61,136 nt of DNA from a virus. The stretch covers positions 1 to 61,136 of IMG/VR virus record IMGVR_UViG_3300019124_000008; one strand, 5' to 3'. The notes beneath the pieces are model-generated. The model was given only the letters and a program-made list of their open reading frames with translations. It ran no database searches and was not told the origin of the DNA. The position numbers and the translations under genes were made by a program. Shown here one piece after another: positions 37,794 through 46,967 of the stretch (position 1 is the first letter of the stretch; every line of letters begins with the position of its first letter).

Positions 37794-37848
37794 AATTTTG
37801 GTTCATTTGGGTCATCGCTTATAGCGGTGACCCGGATGAACCAATTTT
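37794..37848. repeat. Intergenic covarying hairpin, copy 10
   Basis: GGTTCATTTGGGTCATCGC with GCGGTGACCCGGATGAACC. The outer arm has GGTTCA facing TGAACC in place of GGGTCA facing TGACCC, a compensatory pair change. AATTTTT follows. Confidence 0.85.
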
Positions 37849-37866
37849 TCAATTAGGACTAATCCG

Positions 37867-38661
37867 ATGAAAAACGACCAAATCACCAAGACGGACGATC
37901 AAATCATTTTACAGCAGAACGGGAAGACGTTCTACGGGGTGCGAAACCCGAATAAACTCAGCAAGGTTCCCGTTATTTACTCGGACGAAAACGGAAGGCA
38001 GATTTGTTCGGCGCACCGCGCCAACGGTCAGTCGATCTGCACTTCGACGTTTTTGATGAGCAACGGTCGCTGTAAGAAGCACGGCGGGATGACGCCTTCG
38101 GGAGTCGCTTCGCCGCATTTTAAGACCGGAAGGCATTCTCGGAACCTTCCGACCCGGCTGCTGGAGCGGTACGAAGAAGCTCTCGCCGACCCCGAAATGC
38201 ACAGTTTGGAAGCGGAAATCGCGCTCGTTGACGCTCGCATTGACGATCTGCTGCGGCAGACCGACGAAGGCGGTGGCGGCGACATCTTCCTCGAAATCGA
38301 AGACGCATACAAGGCGTTTAATTACGCCTCGCAAGACGGCGACAAAAAGGCGATGCGCGAAAACCTTCGCCGACTCGATGACGCCATCCGGCGCGGTCGC
38401 TCGGAAAGCTACGTCTGGGAAGAAATCCGCAGCCTTCAGGAACAACGCCGGAAGCTCGTTCTCGCCGAAGCCAAGCGACTGCAAATGACCGGACAGACGG
38501 TGACCGTCAAGAACGTCAATCTGCTGATCTCCGCTCTGCTCGATGCCGTGCGTCAGGAAGTCAAGGACACTCGCGTTCTCGCTCGCATCTCGGACGAGTT
38601 CTTCCGCATCGCGCAAGGCTCTTCCGTGCAGCGACAGATCGAGGCAAATTCAAGGGGGTGA
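37867..38661 (+). CDS. terS: Terminase small subunit-like protein
   Basis: 264 residues. A Cys/His-rich start (ICTSTFLMSNGRCKKHGGMTPSGVASPHFKTGRHSRNLP) then RLLERYEEALADPEMHSLEAEIALVDARIDDLL match a protein family found directly upstream of large terminase genes. The helical C-terminus would oligomerise. It should recognise phage DNA for packaging. The role is inferred from family context. Confidence 0.7.
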   Translation: MKNDQITKTDDQIILQQNGKTFYGVRNPNKLSKVPVIYSDENGRQICSAHRANGQSICTSTFLMSNGRCKKHGGMTPSGVASPHFKTGRHSRNLPTRLLERYEEALADPEMHSLEAEIALVDARIDDLLRQTDEGGGGDIFLEIEDAYKAFNYASQDGDKKAMRENLRRLDDAIRRGRSESYVWEEIRSLQEQRRKLVLAEAKRLQMTGQTVTVKNVNLLISALLDAVRQEVKDTRVLARISDEFFRIAQGSSVQRQIEANSRG

Positions 38662-38667
38662 CGATTG

Positions 38668-40332
38668 ATGCAGTTTGTCAAAGCTGGCGTGACGCCGCTT
38701 TTCGACTTGATGAAAATGCAGATCGCCGAAGGTCTGCGGCAAAAGAACACCGCCTACGATTGGGAATCCTACCAAGACGACCCGGTTCGCTTCGGTGAGG
38801 AAGTCTTAGGCGAGACGTACACCGACGACGTTAAAAAGCTGATGTGGTCGGTACGAGACAACCGCGACACGCTCGCAAAGTCGGCGAACGCGACCGGCAA
38901 ATCGCACGCGGCGGCTCGCATTGCGTTGTGGTTTTTCCGTTGTTTTCCCGAATCCCAAGTCTATACCGCAGCCGCACCGCCGGAAGACAACCTGCGGAAG
39001 ATTCTCTGGGCTGAAATCGGTTTGATCGTGGAAAAGCACCCGCACGTTTTCGCCGATCTCAAGGTCAACGATCTGCACATCGTCCGGCGCGACAACCCGA
39101 AGTCGTTCCTGACCGGCGTGACGATTCCGACGCAGGGTACGGAAGCGCAGCGCGAAGGTCGCTTTTCGGGAAAACACGCTCCCTATTTGATGTTCATTTT
39201 TGACGAGGCTGACGCCATTCCGAACGAATGCTACAAGGGAGCCGAATCGTGTATGTCCGGCGGTCACGCTCGATTCCTCGCCATGTTCAACCCGCGCCAC
39301 GAATCGGGGATTCTCTACCAAAAAGAGAAAAAGCGCGTCATTAACGTCGTTCAGCTTTCCGCTTTTCGACACCCGAACGTCGTAACCGGCGAAGACCGCA
39401 TTCCCGGCGCGGTGACCCGCGACAAGACCATCCAGCGTATCAACGAATGGAGCGAGCCGGTGCTGCCGGAAGACCTCGACGCCGATGGCGAGCCGAAAGC
39501 CGGTATCCGCGCCGAGTGCTACATGGTTCCCGACTTTCTCGTCGGCACGACGGCTGAAACTCAGGTCAAGGGAGAGTTTTACCCGCCAATTCCGGCTGGC
39601 TGGCGGCGAATCACCGAACCGTCGTTTTCCTACATGGTCTTGGGTGAATACGCGGCAAGCTCGGAAGGTCAGCTTATCTCCCGCGCTTGGATTAACAAGG
39701 CTCGCGCTCGGTACGATGCCTACGTTTCGACGCACGGCAGAAGACCGCCGAAAGGCATCAAGCCGGTTCTCGGTCTCGACGTTGCCGAAATGGGTGTCGA
39801 TACGAACGTATTGACGGCTCGCTACGGCGGCTACGTCGCCGACAGCTTCACTTGGGGTGACGTTGACGTTGTAAAAACGAGCGAATACGCGGCTGATTAC
39901 TACTTCAACCTGAAAGCCGAATACATGGCGATTGACGGAACCGGCGTCGGCGCGGGTGTCGCTCCGATTCTCGAAAAGGATTGGGGTCGTGAGATCAACG
40001 TCTATTCGGTCAAGATGAACTCACGACCGGAGTTCGAGGTCGAAGAAGGCGAGTTCACGCATATCCGCGATCAGTTGTGGTGGATGGTGCGCGAATGGCT
40101 CCGCACCGATTCCGGCGCGATGCTCCCGCCGGACGAGCGGCTGATCGAAGAACTCACGACGCCGACGTACTCGATTCAAAACGGCAAAATCAAAATCATG
40201 AAGAAGGATGAGATGAAGGAACTCTTGAGCCGCTCACCTGACCGAGCCGAATCGCTCGCTCTGACCTTCTTTAACGAAGTTGTCGAAACTCAATCAGCAG
40301 ACTCGCTGCTTGGAAAAGCACTCAGAGGTTAA
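38668..40332 (+). CDS. terL: Terminase large subunit
   Basis: 554 residues from the ATG at 38668. ATPase: Walker A ANATGKSHAAARIA (about 74), Walker B MFIFDEAD (about 178) and a coupling MFNPRHESG. RNase H-like nuclease: GLDVAEMGVD (about 370), AIDGTGVGAG (about 421) and a later acidic helix. Complete length for the family. It packages DNA into proheads with the portal. Confidence 0.92.
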   Translation: MQFVKAGVTPLFDLMKMQIAEGLRQKNTAYDWESYQDDPVRFGEEVLGETYTDDVKKLMWSVRDNRDTLAKSANATGKSHAAARIALWFFRCFPESQVYTAAAPPEDNLRKILWAEIGLIVEKHPHVFADLKVNDLHIVRRDNPKSFLTGVTIPTQGTEAQREGRFSGKHAPYLMFIFDEADAIPNECYKGAESCMSGGHARFLAMFNPRHESGILYQKEKKRVINVVQLSAFRHPNVVTGEDRIPGAVTRDKTIQRINEWSEPVLPEDLDADGEPKAGIRAECYMVPDFLVGTTAETQVKGEFYPPIPAGWRRITEPSFSYMVLGEYAASSEGQLISRAWINKARARYDAYVSTHGRRPPKGIKPVLGLDVAEMGVDTNVLTARYGGYVADSFTWGDVDVVKTSEYAADYYFNLKAEYMAIDGTGVGAGVAPILEKDWGREINVYSVKMNSRPEFEVEEGEFTHIRDQLWWMVREWLRTDSGAMLPPDERLIEELTTPTYSIQNGKIKIMKKDEMKELLSRSPDRAESLALTFFNEVVETQSADSLLGKALRG

Positions 40333-40346
40333 TCACACACACAACT

Positions 40347-41990
40347 ATGAAACGACTAATTTCCCTTTCCTCGCTCAATTCACCGTTGACGGTCGTCTCG
40401 GCTGGCGACCGTCGTGATGTCTATGCGAATCCGGCAAATCACGCGCCGGATTCGCTCGAAGCCGACCATGCTCACTACAATCAGATGTTCGCCTACTACT
40501 CGAACACGGCGTTCGATGAAGTGGCGAAATGGTCGCGTTACCGGCACAACTACAATCTCTACCGCCACACTCGACCGATCTTCAACCCGGTGACGCGGGT
40601 CATCGACTTTTACGCCGATCATATCTACCCCGGACTGCTCTCGGAAAAAGAGCGCACGGCAGACGGCAAACAAAGCGCGATTCCGTTCGATTTCGACACT
40701 CCGCAGGAAATCCGCTCGGCGGTCGCACAGGCGTGGCAATGGTCGAACTGGCAAACGGGTCAATCGCTGATGGTCAGCTACGCGGCGATGACCGGAGTCG
40801 CGCTCATCGAGGTCGTTGACGACTTCGAGCGCGGTAAGGTGCGCTTTCAGGTGCGCTTTCCGTCTCAGGTGAAATTCGTCCGGCTCGACGCCTACGGCAA
40901 CGTCAAGGCATACGTTCTCGAATACATGACGAGCGACCCGCGTATTGATAACGGTCGGTTTTTCACCTACGCCAAGGAAGTTCAGGAAGACTTCATCGCC
41001 TACTACAAAAACGGTCAGCCGTTCGATTACGGTCAAGGCGCAGTGATCGAGAACCCTTACGGCTTTGCTCCGGCGGTCTGGGTCAAGCATCTCGACATCG
41101 GCACTCCGAAAGGCATTTCGGCAATCCGGTCGTCGCTGGCGAAGATTGATGAAGTCAATTCGATTGTCTCGCACACGGCAGACCACATTCACAAGCAGAT
41201 CAACTCGCCGCGCATCCTGTGGTCGAAGTCAACGATCACGCCACTTTTTTCCGATCAATCGGTCGATTCGTCGGATTTCGACGCTCGGCAAGATCAACTG
41301 CTTTTGAAGGGTCACGAAGGCGGCACGACCGACACGCTCGTCGGCAATCTCGACCCGCAGACGATTATCCCGATTGTTCAGGAAATCCTCGCCGAGATCG
41401 AAAAGGATTACCCGGAAATTACGATGTACGAAAAATTACGCGATCAGAACATCGTCACCGCGCCGGGAGCCGCTCGACTGATGGGAGACGTTGAGCGTAA
41501 GATGAGCCGACCCGCAGCCAATTACGATCTGGCGAACGTCAAGCTCGCGCAGATGGCAATGGCAATCGGCGGCTGGCGAGTGCAGAAAGGCGATTGGGGA
41601 GCGAAAAATAGGTTGACAAGACAGCAGCAAAAATTTCTGCCTTTCGATCTGACGAGCTATAATAAAGGCGAACTCGACTTTTCGATTCAACGCCGCTCAT
41701 TGATCGAGCCGAGTTCGCGGGAAATTGCCGAGGAATTTCAGGTTCGTGCGAACGCTCTCGCCTCGATTTCCGACGTTCTTCCGGTTGAGGAAAAACTTCG
41801 GAAGCTCGGATACCGGGAAGAGGAAATTCCGGCAATCGTGGAAAAACTCAGGCAAGAACAAAACGAGCGCGAAGCGCGGGAAGAACGGCGATTCCAGCGC
41901 GAGGCGAAGTTGAAAGAAAAGCAGAAAAAAGATGGTGAAGGTAACGAATCGAACGATCAGAAAGAAAGCGGAGAAGGTACGAACGGGTAA
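40347..41990 (+). CDS. Portal protein
   Basis: 547 residues, immediately after terL. Sequence such as NPVTRVIDFYADHIYPG, the helical stem region (EKDYPEITMYEKLRDQNIVTAPGAARLMGDVERKM) and the highly charged C-terminal tail (EREAREERRFQREAKLKEKQKK) fit SPP1/HK97-type portals. It forms the dodecameric DNA entry ring. Confidence 0.85.
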   Translation: MKRLISLSSLNSPLTVVSAGDRRDVYANPANHAPDSLEADHAHYNQMFAYYSNTAFDEVAKWSRYRHNYNLYRHTRPIFNPVTRVIDFYADHIYPGLLSEKERTADGKQSAIPFDFDTPQEIRSAVAQAWQWSNWQTGQSLMVSYAAMTGVALIEVVDDFERGKVRFQVRFPSQVKFVRLDAYGNVKAYVLEYMTSDPRIDNGRFFTYAKEVQEDFIAYYKNGQPFDYGQGAVIENPYGFAPAVWVKHLDIGTPKGISAIRSSLAKIDEVNSIVSHTADHIHKQINSPRILWSKSTITPLFSDQSVDSSDFDARQDQLLLKGHEGGTTDTLVGNLDPQTIIPIVQEILAEIEKDYPEITMYEKLRDQNIVTAPGAARLMGDVERKMSRPAANYDLANVKLAQMAMAIGGWRVQKGDWGAKNRLTRQQQKFLPFDLTSYNKGELDFSIQRRSLIEPSSREIAEEFQVRANALASISDVLPVEEKLRKLGYREEEIPAIVEKLRQEQNEREAREERRFQREAKLKEKQKKDGEGNESNDQKESGEGTNG

Positions 41991-42159
41991 TACGCTGTGC
42001 ATGGTGAATGTTGCGGCAGAATCGGTTCCTGATGCGGTCTCGGTGCGAGTCGCGGCTGGATTAGCTGATTCTGCCGTCTTTATGGATGGAAGGTGGATTT
42101 TAGCCGCCAAGTGGAACACTTTGAGCCGAGGGGGATTAGCAACGACGAAGATCGAATGA
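41932..42159 (+). CDS. Hypothetical protein overlapping portal
   Basis: 75 residues, start inside the portal gene in another frame; an ATG at 42001 would avoid the overlap and give 52 residues. VSVRVAAGLADSAVFMDGRWILAAKW is beta-like. Ends one base before the YqaJ gene. Low certainty on the start. Confidence 0.45.
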   Translation: MVKVTNRTIRKKAEKVRTGNTLCMVNVAAESVPDAVSVRVAAGLADSAVFMDGRWILAAKWNTLSRGGLATTKIE

Positions 42160-42160
42160 T

Positions 42161-42940
42161 ATGAACGAACGAAAACTGATTTGGACTGAAGAAGAATTGC
42201 CGCAGGGGTCGGCTGAATGGCTCCGCTGGCGCGAAGGCGGCAACGAACAAAACATCTTCACGCTTGGGGGGAGCGAGGTCGCTCCCCTGATGTATATGTC
42301 GCCTTTCACGCTGCCGATTGACGTTTACAATCAAAAGAAAGGCATCGAGAAAAAGGAATTTTCCGACGCGCAGATGGAAATTATGAACCGGGGGAGTCGT
42401 CTGGAACCGCTGGCGCGTCGGCATTACGAGAACAAGTACGGGGTCAAGGTCGAACAGCTTTGCGCGATTCACCCGGATTATCCTTGGATGCGAACGAGTC
42501 TCGACGGCATTACCGAAGACCGCCGGGTGATTCTCGAAATCAAGTCGCCGAAGAACCTCGCCAACCACGAAAAGCAGACGCGCAAGAACCGGGAAACGAA
42601 GGAACGCGAAGTCGTCGCGTACCGCTACCCGCAGATGCAGTGGCAGATCGCGGTGATGCGCGAACACTTCCCGCAGGTCGAGCGCGTCGATTACGTCTCG
42701 TTCTACGCCGAGGAAAACCCGGACGGAGAACTCATCAACACCGAGATCGTCGTCATTCCGATTCTGCCGGATGAAGGATTTATCCGTGAGATGATTCGAC
42801 GCGCTAAAACCTTCGTATGGCACTTGGAAAACGACGTTCCGCCGCCGCCGACGCTTTTTCTCGAAGACGCGGAGCTTGTCGCCGTCAATCCCCGGACGAT
42901 CAAGCCGGAGAAGCGGTATATGCCGGGTGTGTTTTTTTAA
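42161..42940 (+). CDS. YqaJ/lambda-exonuclease-type recombinase nuclease
   Basis: 259 residues. Family signatures in order: GSAEWLRWREGG, TLGGSEVAPLMYMSPF, GSRLEPLARRHYENKYGVKVE, MRTSLDGI, ILEIKSPKN (Glu-x-Lys of the PD-(D/E)XK site) and YPQMQWQIAVM. It would resect double-strand ends for single-strand annealing. A partner annealase (RecT, Beta or Erf type) was not recognised; SSB at 6479 could help. Its place between portal and scaffold genes is unusual. Confidence 0.85.
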   Translation: MNERKLIWTEEELPQGSAEWLRWREGGNEQNIFTLGGSEVAPLMYMSPFTLPIDVYNQKKGIEKKEFSDAQMEIMNRGSRLEPLARRHYENKYGVKVEQLCAIHPDYPWMRTSLDGITEDRRVILEIKSPKNLANHEKQTRKNRETKEREVVAYRYPQMQWQIAVMREHFPQVERVDYVSFYAEENPDGELINTEIVVIPILPDEGFIREMIRRAKTFVWHLENDVPPPPTLFLEDAELVAVNPRTIKPEKRYMPGVFF

Positions 42941-42947
42941 CAACCTG

Positions 42948-43022
42948 TTACGTTAGAGCGTAAAATTCGGTACACAAGAGACCGAAAATTTTTTGACTTC
43001 TTATTACGCTCTAACGTAACAT
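42948..43022 (+). promoter_or_regulatory. Terminator and class A promoter combined
   Basis: A class A site TTACGTTAGAGCGTAA (42948-42963) is followed by TTCGGT/ACCGAA with AATTTTTT (about 42966-42994), an intrinsic terminator for the YqaJ gene. The last T residues open a class A promoter: TTGACT (42993-42998), 18 bases, TAACAT (43017-43022), operator TTACGCTCTAACGTAA at 43004-43019. It drives the genes at 43048 and 43266. Confidence 0.7.
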
Positions 43023-43047
43023 AGTCTTTGTCAGGGGGAAATGATTT

Positions 43048-43266
43048 ATGCAAGAGACAACGAACGAAACCTTGAAAATGACCGAACCGGAACGAGCCGT
43101 GCGGGTTCACCGGAGCTACAAGACGGTTCCAGCGGGGAACGTCTTCGCCTTTGCGATGAGCGGCACTCGCTACCTGAAGATGGCAGACGGTTCCATCCGT
43201 CGCGTTGACAAGCCGCTCTCGAAGAAAAAGCGGCAGAAACTTTTAAGAGAGGGGAAAGGAAATTGA
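43048..43266 (+). CDS. Hypothetical small basic protein
   Basis: 72 residues (VRVHRSYKTVPAGNVFAFAMSGTRYLKMADGSIRRVDKPLSKKKRQKLL). Expressed from the class A promoter at 42993. Start codon overlap links it to the next gene. Unknown. Confidence 0.6.
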   Translation: MQETTNETLKMTEPERAVRVHRSYKTVPAGNVFAFAMSGTRYLKMADGSIRRVDKPLSKKKRQKLLREGKGN

Positions 43267-43649
43267 TGATTTTACTGACTGTTTTGAAATTTTACTTATT
43301 GTTTCTCGGTACACTTGCCTTTATCCGGCAGATCGCGCTTCTCGCGCACAAGGTCAGCGAGTTTCGCGTCAGGCGCAAAATGCTTTCTCTTTCTTCGCCG
43401 AAAGAGCGGTTGACGTTCCTGATCGAACTGATGAACAAGCGGCGAGCGCAGTGGCAGCGGGTGGCGAACTTCGTCGGCAGCCTCGGCTTGATGAATACGA
43501 AAGCCTACTTCGATCAGCGAATCGCTTCACTCAACATTGTCATTGCCTACGCCGAGGCGATGCTCGCCGTCGCCGAAAAAAGCGATGAGCGGCAGTCGAA
43601 GAACGTGATCGACTTTACCGGGATTCTCCGCAGCAACTCGGTTCACTAA
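43266..43649 (+). CDS. Single-span membrane protein
   Basis: 127 residues from the ATG at 43266. N-terminal helix ILLTVLKFYLLFLGTLAFI, then a basic helical domain (RRKMLSLSSPKERLTFLIELMNKRRAQW). Unknown; its operator-controlled promoter inside the late region suggests early or prophage expression. Confidence 0.6.
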   Translation: MILLTVLKFYLLFLGTLAFIRQIALLAHKVSEFRVRRKMLSLSSPKERLTFLIELMNKRRAQWQRVANFVGSLGLMNTKAYFDQRIASLNIVIAYAEAMLAVAEKSDERQSKNVIDFTGILRSNSVH

Positions 43650-43736
43650 AAGAAAACCTGCCTCGAACCGAGCTTCTCGATCAACCTGCCAAACACTTCC
43701 CGCATTTTATCCCGCCGTAAAAATCCCGCCTTTTGA

Positions 43737-43789
43737 TTTTGGGTCATTTGGTTCATCACTATAACGGGTGAACCAAGTGACCCAAATTT
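43737..43789. repeat. Intergenic covarying hairpin, copy 11
   Basis: GGGTCATTTGGTTCATCAC with GGGTGAACCAAGTGACCC. The inner arm shows the GGTTCA/TGAACC compensatory change. The class A site TTACATTCTAACGTAA (43835-43850) follows before the scaffold gene. Confidence 0.85.
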
Positions 43790-43834
43790 CTTTCGAGAGA
43801 GGTAGAAAATCGGAACTTCTCGCTTCGTGATAAA

Positions 43835-43850
43835 TTACATTCTAACGTAA
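43835..43850 (+). promoter_or_regulatory. Class A palindrome before the scaffold gene
   Basis: TTACATTCTAACGTAA, 47 bases before the scaffold ATG, without a recognisable -35. Similar placements precede the capsid (45069) and tail-tube (48418) genes. Confidence 0.6.
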
Positions 43851-43896
43851 CACTTCAAAAACCAATTCAAGGAAGGAACTTACAAACCGAATTTTT

Positions 43897-44565
43897 ATGG
43901 ACAAGAACAAAGACCAAAAGACCGATGGCAAGGGAACTGCGGCTGACGAGATCGTAGTCGATACGACCGACGCCGCCAATGCTGGTCAGACCTCGGATAC
44001 TTCGACCGATGAATCGAAGGCAGACGAAACGAAGACTCAGCTTTCCGACGAACCGGCGGCAGACGCCGCTGACGGAGAAGACGACGACGATGAGGAAGAG
44101 GATGAAATCCTCGGCGACGACGGTGAAAAGAAATTCACCCAGACCGACCTCAACAAGATCGTCAAGGAACGGCTGAAGAAGGAAAAAGCCAAGAGCAAGC
44201 AGAAACTTGACGCTCTCGCACAGCAAGTCGAACAGCTTAACACCGAACTGTCCGGTTATCGACAGGAAGCGCAAGCCGCTCTCAAAGCCGAATTTGACTC
44301 GCTGGCAGACGATGTGAAGGCACTCGCGCCGGGAGACATCTCCAAGGTCGAGGATGCCGCAACGCTCCGAGCGTGGCTTCCGAAGGCGAAGCAGCTTTCG
44401 GCGAAACTTGTCGGTGAAACGAAACCGAGCGAGTCGAAGCCGGAAGAAAAGAAAAAGGTCGGCAACGTCGAAGACCCCGCGCCTTTAGGCAACGAGCAGA
44501 AAGTCAAGGATGAGAAAGACCTGATCGCTCACGCTCGCAAACACAGTATCTACTCATCATTCTAA
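43897..44565 (+). CDS. Capsid scaffolding protein
   Basis: 222 residues, strongly acidic first third (EDDDDEEEDEILGDDGEKKF), then a long coiled coil (LNKIVKERLKKEKAKSKQKLDALAQQVEQLN) and a basic tip (LIAHARKHSIYSSF). This composition and its position between portal and capsid genes are typical of HK97-like scaffold proteins. Confidence 0.8.
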   Translation: MDKNKDQKTDGKGTAADEIVVDTTDAANAGQTSDTSTDESKADETKTQLSDEPAADAADGEDDDDEEEDEILGDDGEKKFTQTDLNKIVKERLKKEKAKSKQKLDALAQQVEQLNTELSGYRQEAQAALKAEFDSLADDVKALAPGDISKVEDAATLRAWLPKAKQLSAKLVGETKPSESKPEEKKKVGNVEDPAPLGNEQKVKDEKDLIAHARKHSIYSSF

Positions 44566-44602
44566 ACCACACAAAAAAAAAATTTCAGGAGACTTATTAA
44601 AA

Positions 44603-45040
44603 ATGGCAGACATCGCTCTTTTAGCTTCAACCGCCAGCAATAAAGCTGGCAATTCCAACGTAAGCCTGAATGTCGAAGAATCCTTTGAACAGATGACCCT
44701 CATCGCGGCGGCTGATCTTAATGCCGGAACCCCGGTCTATGTCGATAGCAACGGCAAGTTCGCCGAGGCTGACGCTTCTGCGGCTGGAACCGCCGATGTG
44801 TACGGAATTACCGTTCGCAAGGTGAAGGCTGGTCAGGCGGTCACCGCCGTCGCTCGCGGAGTTCTGTCTGGATTCGACTTTTCGGCGCAGTCTTTCGGCG
44901 CACAGATTTTCCTGTCGGACACGGCTGGTAAAGTCGCTGACGCCGCCGGAACCGTTTCCAAGCGAGTTGGTCGGGTTATCCCCGCTCACGGACAGCCTCG
45001 CGGCTCGTCTCTCGCTAAATTGCTTCAGGTTCAATGCTAA
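44603..45040 (+). CDS. Head decoration or stabilisation protein
   Basis: 145 residues, alanine/glycine-rich beta protein (DLNAGTPVYVDSNGKFAEADASAAGTADVYGITVRKVKAGQAVTAVARGVL) of the DUF2190-like type that binds the capsid exterior. Lies just before the major capsid gene. Confidence 0.75.
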   Translation: MADIALLASTASNKAGNSNVSLNVEESFEQMTLIAAADLNAGTPVYVDSNGKFAEADASAAGTADVYGITVRKVKAGQAVTAVARGVLSGFDFSAQSFGAQIFLSDTAGKVADAAGTVSKRVGRVIPAHGQPRGSSLAKLLQVQC

Positions 45041-45068
45041 TCATTGCTTGAAGTTTTTTACCTAATAC

Positions 45069-45084
45069 TTACGTTTTAACGTAA
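45069..45084 (+). promoter_or_regulatory. Class A palindrome before the major capsid gene
   Basis: TTACGTTTTAACGTAA, a perfect inverted repeat, 50 bases upstream of the capsid ATG. No clear -35 box. Confidence 0.65.
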
Positions 45085-45134
45085 ATAGACTCACACAAAA
45101 ACCTTTGACTTTAGGGGGATAACTAAAAACTATT

Positions 45135-46196
45135 ATGGCAGACTTACTTTACGGTTTTACCGGACTTAAAGATGTTGTCAACGAGCGCGTGACCGGCGAT
45201 TTGATCGTTCCGGTGACCGAAGCGATTGATCGCACCATCGAAGTCCACAATAAGGTGACGGAAGATATGCTCCGTCTTTTCACGCAGCCGACGACGCAGT
45301 ACAAAGTGCGTTACAAATCGCCTTTCGCCGCCAAGTTGCAGCCGCTCGATGAATACGGTCGTGCGAGAAAGGTTCGTCAGGCTGGCTACTACGACGTTGC
45401 CTTCCCGATCAAATCAGCGGGAACGGCTCTCGGCGAAACTCGCCTCGCTCTGGCGAAAATGACAATCGGACAGGTCAACGAGCGCATCGCTCTGATCTTG
45501 GACGCCGACAAGCGTTGGCTGCGCGACGAAATCCTCTCCGCATTGTTCGGCAACACCGAATATACGTTTATGGACGAGGAACACGGCGATCTGACGATCA
45601 AGCCGATTGCCAACGGCGACGACACCCGCTACTTGCTTCGGATGGGAGCCGAGCAGGGTGAAACGGCTGACCACTTCCTCTCGATTCCGTCGATGGACGA
45701 CGCGAACAACAACTTCTCGGCTATCCATCAACTGCTGACGAAGAGACCGGAAAACGCTGGCGACGGCAAGGTTATTACCTTCATCCCGACGAACTTGCGC
45801 GACGATGTGGAAAACCTCGCTGCGTTCAAGGAAGCCTCTGACCCGGACATCACCGAAGGCATCGGCAAAGATCGCCTGACCGGAACGCTCAACGCTTCGG
45901 TTCCCGGTGAAGTTCTCGGCAAGGTTTCGCGGAACTGGATTGTCGAGTGGGGTGCGATGCCGAGCGATTATATGATCTCGGTCATCACCAGCGGCGACCG
46001 CGCTCTGGCGATGCGTCAGCACCCGGAAGCCGAACTGCAAGGCTTCTACCGCTCGGCTGACCGCGTTGACTCGCCGTTCTTCGAGTCGCAGTACGAGCGT
46101 CACGCCGGATTCGGCGGCTGGAACCGCGTCAACGTCGTCGTGACGAAAGTCGGTGGCGCGTATTCGGTTCCGAGCGGATTCGAGAGAGTCGGCTAA
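45135..46196 (+). CDS. Major capsid protein
   Basis: 353 residues, HK97-fold type by context and sequence: an N-terminal arm, SPFAAKLQPLDEYGRARKVRQ, a long central helix (LALAKMTIGQVNERIALILDADKRWLRDEILSALFG), VITFIPTNLRDDVENLAAF, and a C-terminal strand (GGWNRVNVVVTKVGGAYSVPSGF). A downstream terminator suggests high expression. Confidence 0.88.
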   Translation: MADLLYGFTGLKDVVNERVTGDLIVPVTEAIDRTIEVHNKVTEDMLRLFTQPTTQYKVRYKSPFAAKLQPLDEYGRARKVRQAGYYDVAFPIKSAGTALGETRLALAKMTIGQVNERIALILDADKRWLRDEILSALFGNTEYTFMDEEHGDLTIKPIANGDDTRYLLRMGAEQGETADHFLSIPSMDDANNNFSAIHQLLTKRPENAGDGKVITFIPTNLRDDVENLAAFKEASDPDITEGIGKDRLTGTLNASVPGEVLGKVSRNWIVEWGAMPSDYMISVITSGDRALAMRQHPEAELQGFYRSADRVDSPFFESQYERHAGFGGWNRVNVVVTKVGGAYSVPSGFERVG

Positions 46197-46224
46197 TCCG
46201 CGAACCGGATGAAGTGAATTAACG

Positions 46225-46263
46225 AAAAGAGGCAGCAGTTTGAAAAGGCTGGCTGTCTCTTTT
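46225..46263 (+). terminator. Intrinsic terminator after the capsid gene
   Basis: AAAAGAGGCAGC pairs with GCTGTCTCTTTT with one mismatch; the T-rich end continues as CTTTT. Often found after capsid genes to enrich their mRNA. Confidence 0.8.
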
Positions 46264-46287
46264 CTTTTACAAAAAGGGAGACAAATT

Positions 46288-46557
46288 ATGCCAAGTTTTG
46301 AAAAGATTGCTGCTCGCCGCTTTGTGGCAATGAAGCGGCTTGAAGACGCGAGAAAGAAACTCAGCGAAAAGACCGGAGTCGAAGTCGCCGCGCCGAAGCC
46401 GGTGAAGACGACCGACCCGGAATTTCGTCAGGTCGTGCAGCTTGAATCGTTCGCCGATACGCTCGAAGCGTTGATCGCCAAGTACGACGAGATGTTCGGC
46501 AAGCTGGCTGCGGCGGCTCCGGCGAAACGCAGCACGAAAACAAAATCACAGGATTAA
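46288..46557 (+). CDS. Hypothetical helical protein
   Basis: 89 residues from the ATG at 46288 after AAAGGGAGA. Helical and lysine-rich (FVAMKRLEDARKKLSEK, SFADTLEALIAKYDEMFGKL). Placed between capsid and connector genes. Confidence 0.65.
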   Translation: MPSFEKIAARRFVAMKRLEDARKKLSEKTGVEVAAPKPVKTTDPEFRQVVQLESFADTLEALIAKYDEMFGKLAAAAPAKRSTKTKSQD

Positions 46558-46576
46558 CCGAGGATAGACACCGCTT

Positions 46577-46951
46577 ATGCCGCAATCAATCAACTTCACT
46601 GACGACGATTTCGAGTATATCCGCGAGATTTGTCAGGTTCCGAACAAGTCCGACTTGATTGTCGATCTCATTACGAGATGCAATGCGCTGAACCCGGCAC
46701 AGGTCACGGCTTGCCAGCGCGACATCGAAAAATACAAGGCGACCGAGTACGGAACCGAAAAATCGAAAGGTGGCATCAAGGGAACGGATTACGACGCCGA
46801 ACGCAACCGCTGTCAGATCACCGCCAAGATGCGCCAGCGGCTCGGCTTCGGCAAAATCCCCTGCGAGTCGCTGCTCGACCCGTTTGCCTTTGCGTCAGCC
46901 ACGCTGCGGATTTACAACCTCTCTTCCGAGGAAGACGAGTACAGCAAGTAA
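46577..46951 (+). CDS. Head-tail adaptor-like protein
   Basis: 124 residues in the usual adaptor slot. Helical start (TDDDFEYIREICQVPNKSDLIVDLITRCNALNPAQVTACQRDIEKY) like gp6-type adaptors, then a middle with KGTDYDAERNRCQITAKMRQRLGFG. Assignment mainly from order. Confidence 0.55.
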   Translation: MPQSINFTDDDFEYIREICQVPNKSDLIVDLITRCNALNPAQVTACQRDIEKYKATEYGTEKSKGGIKGTDYDAERNRCQITAKMRQRLGFGKIPCESLLDPFAFASATLRIYNLSSEEDEYSK

Positions 46952-46967
46952 AGGGGGAACAAGGTAA

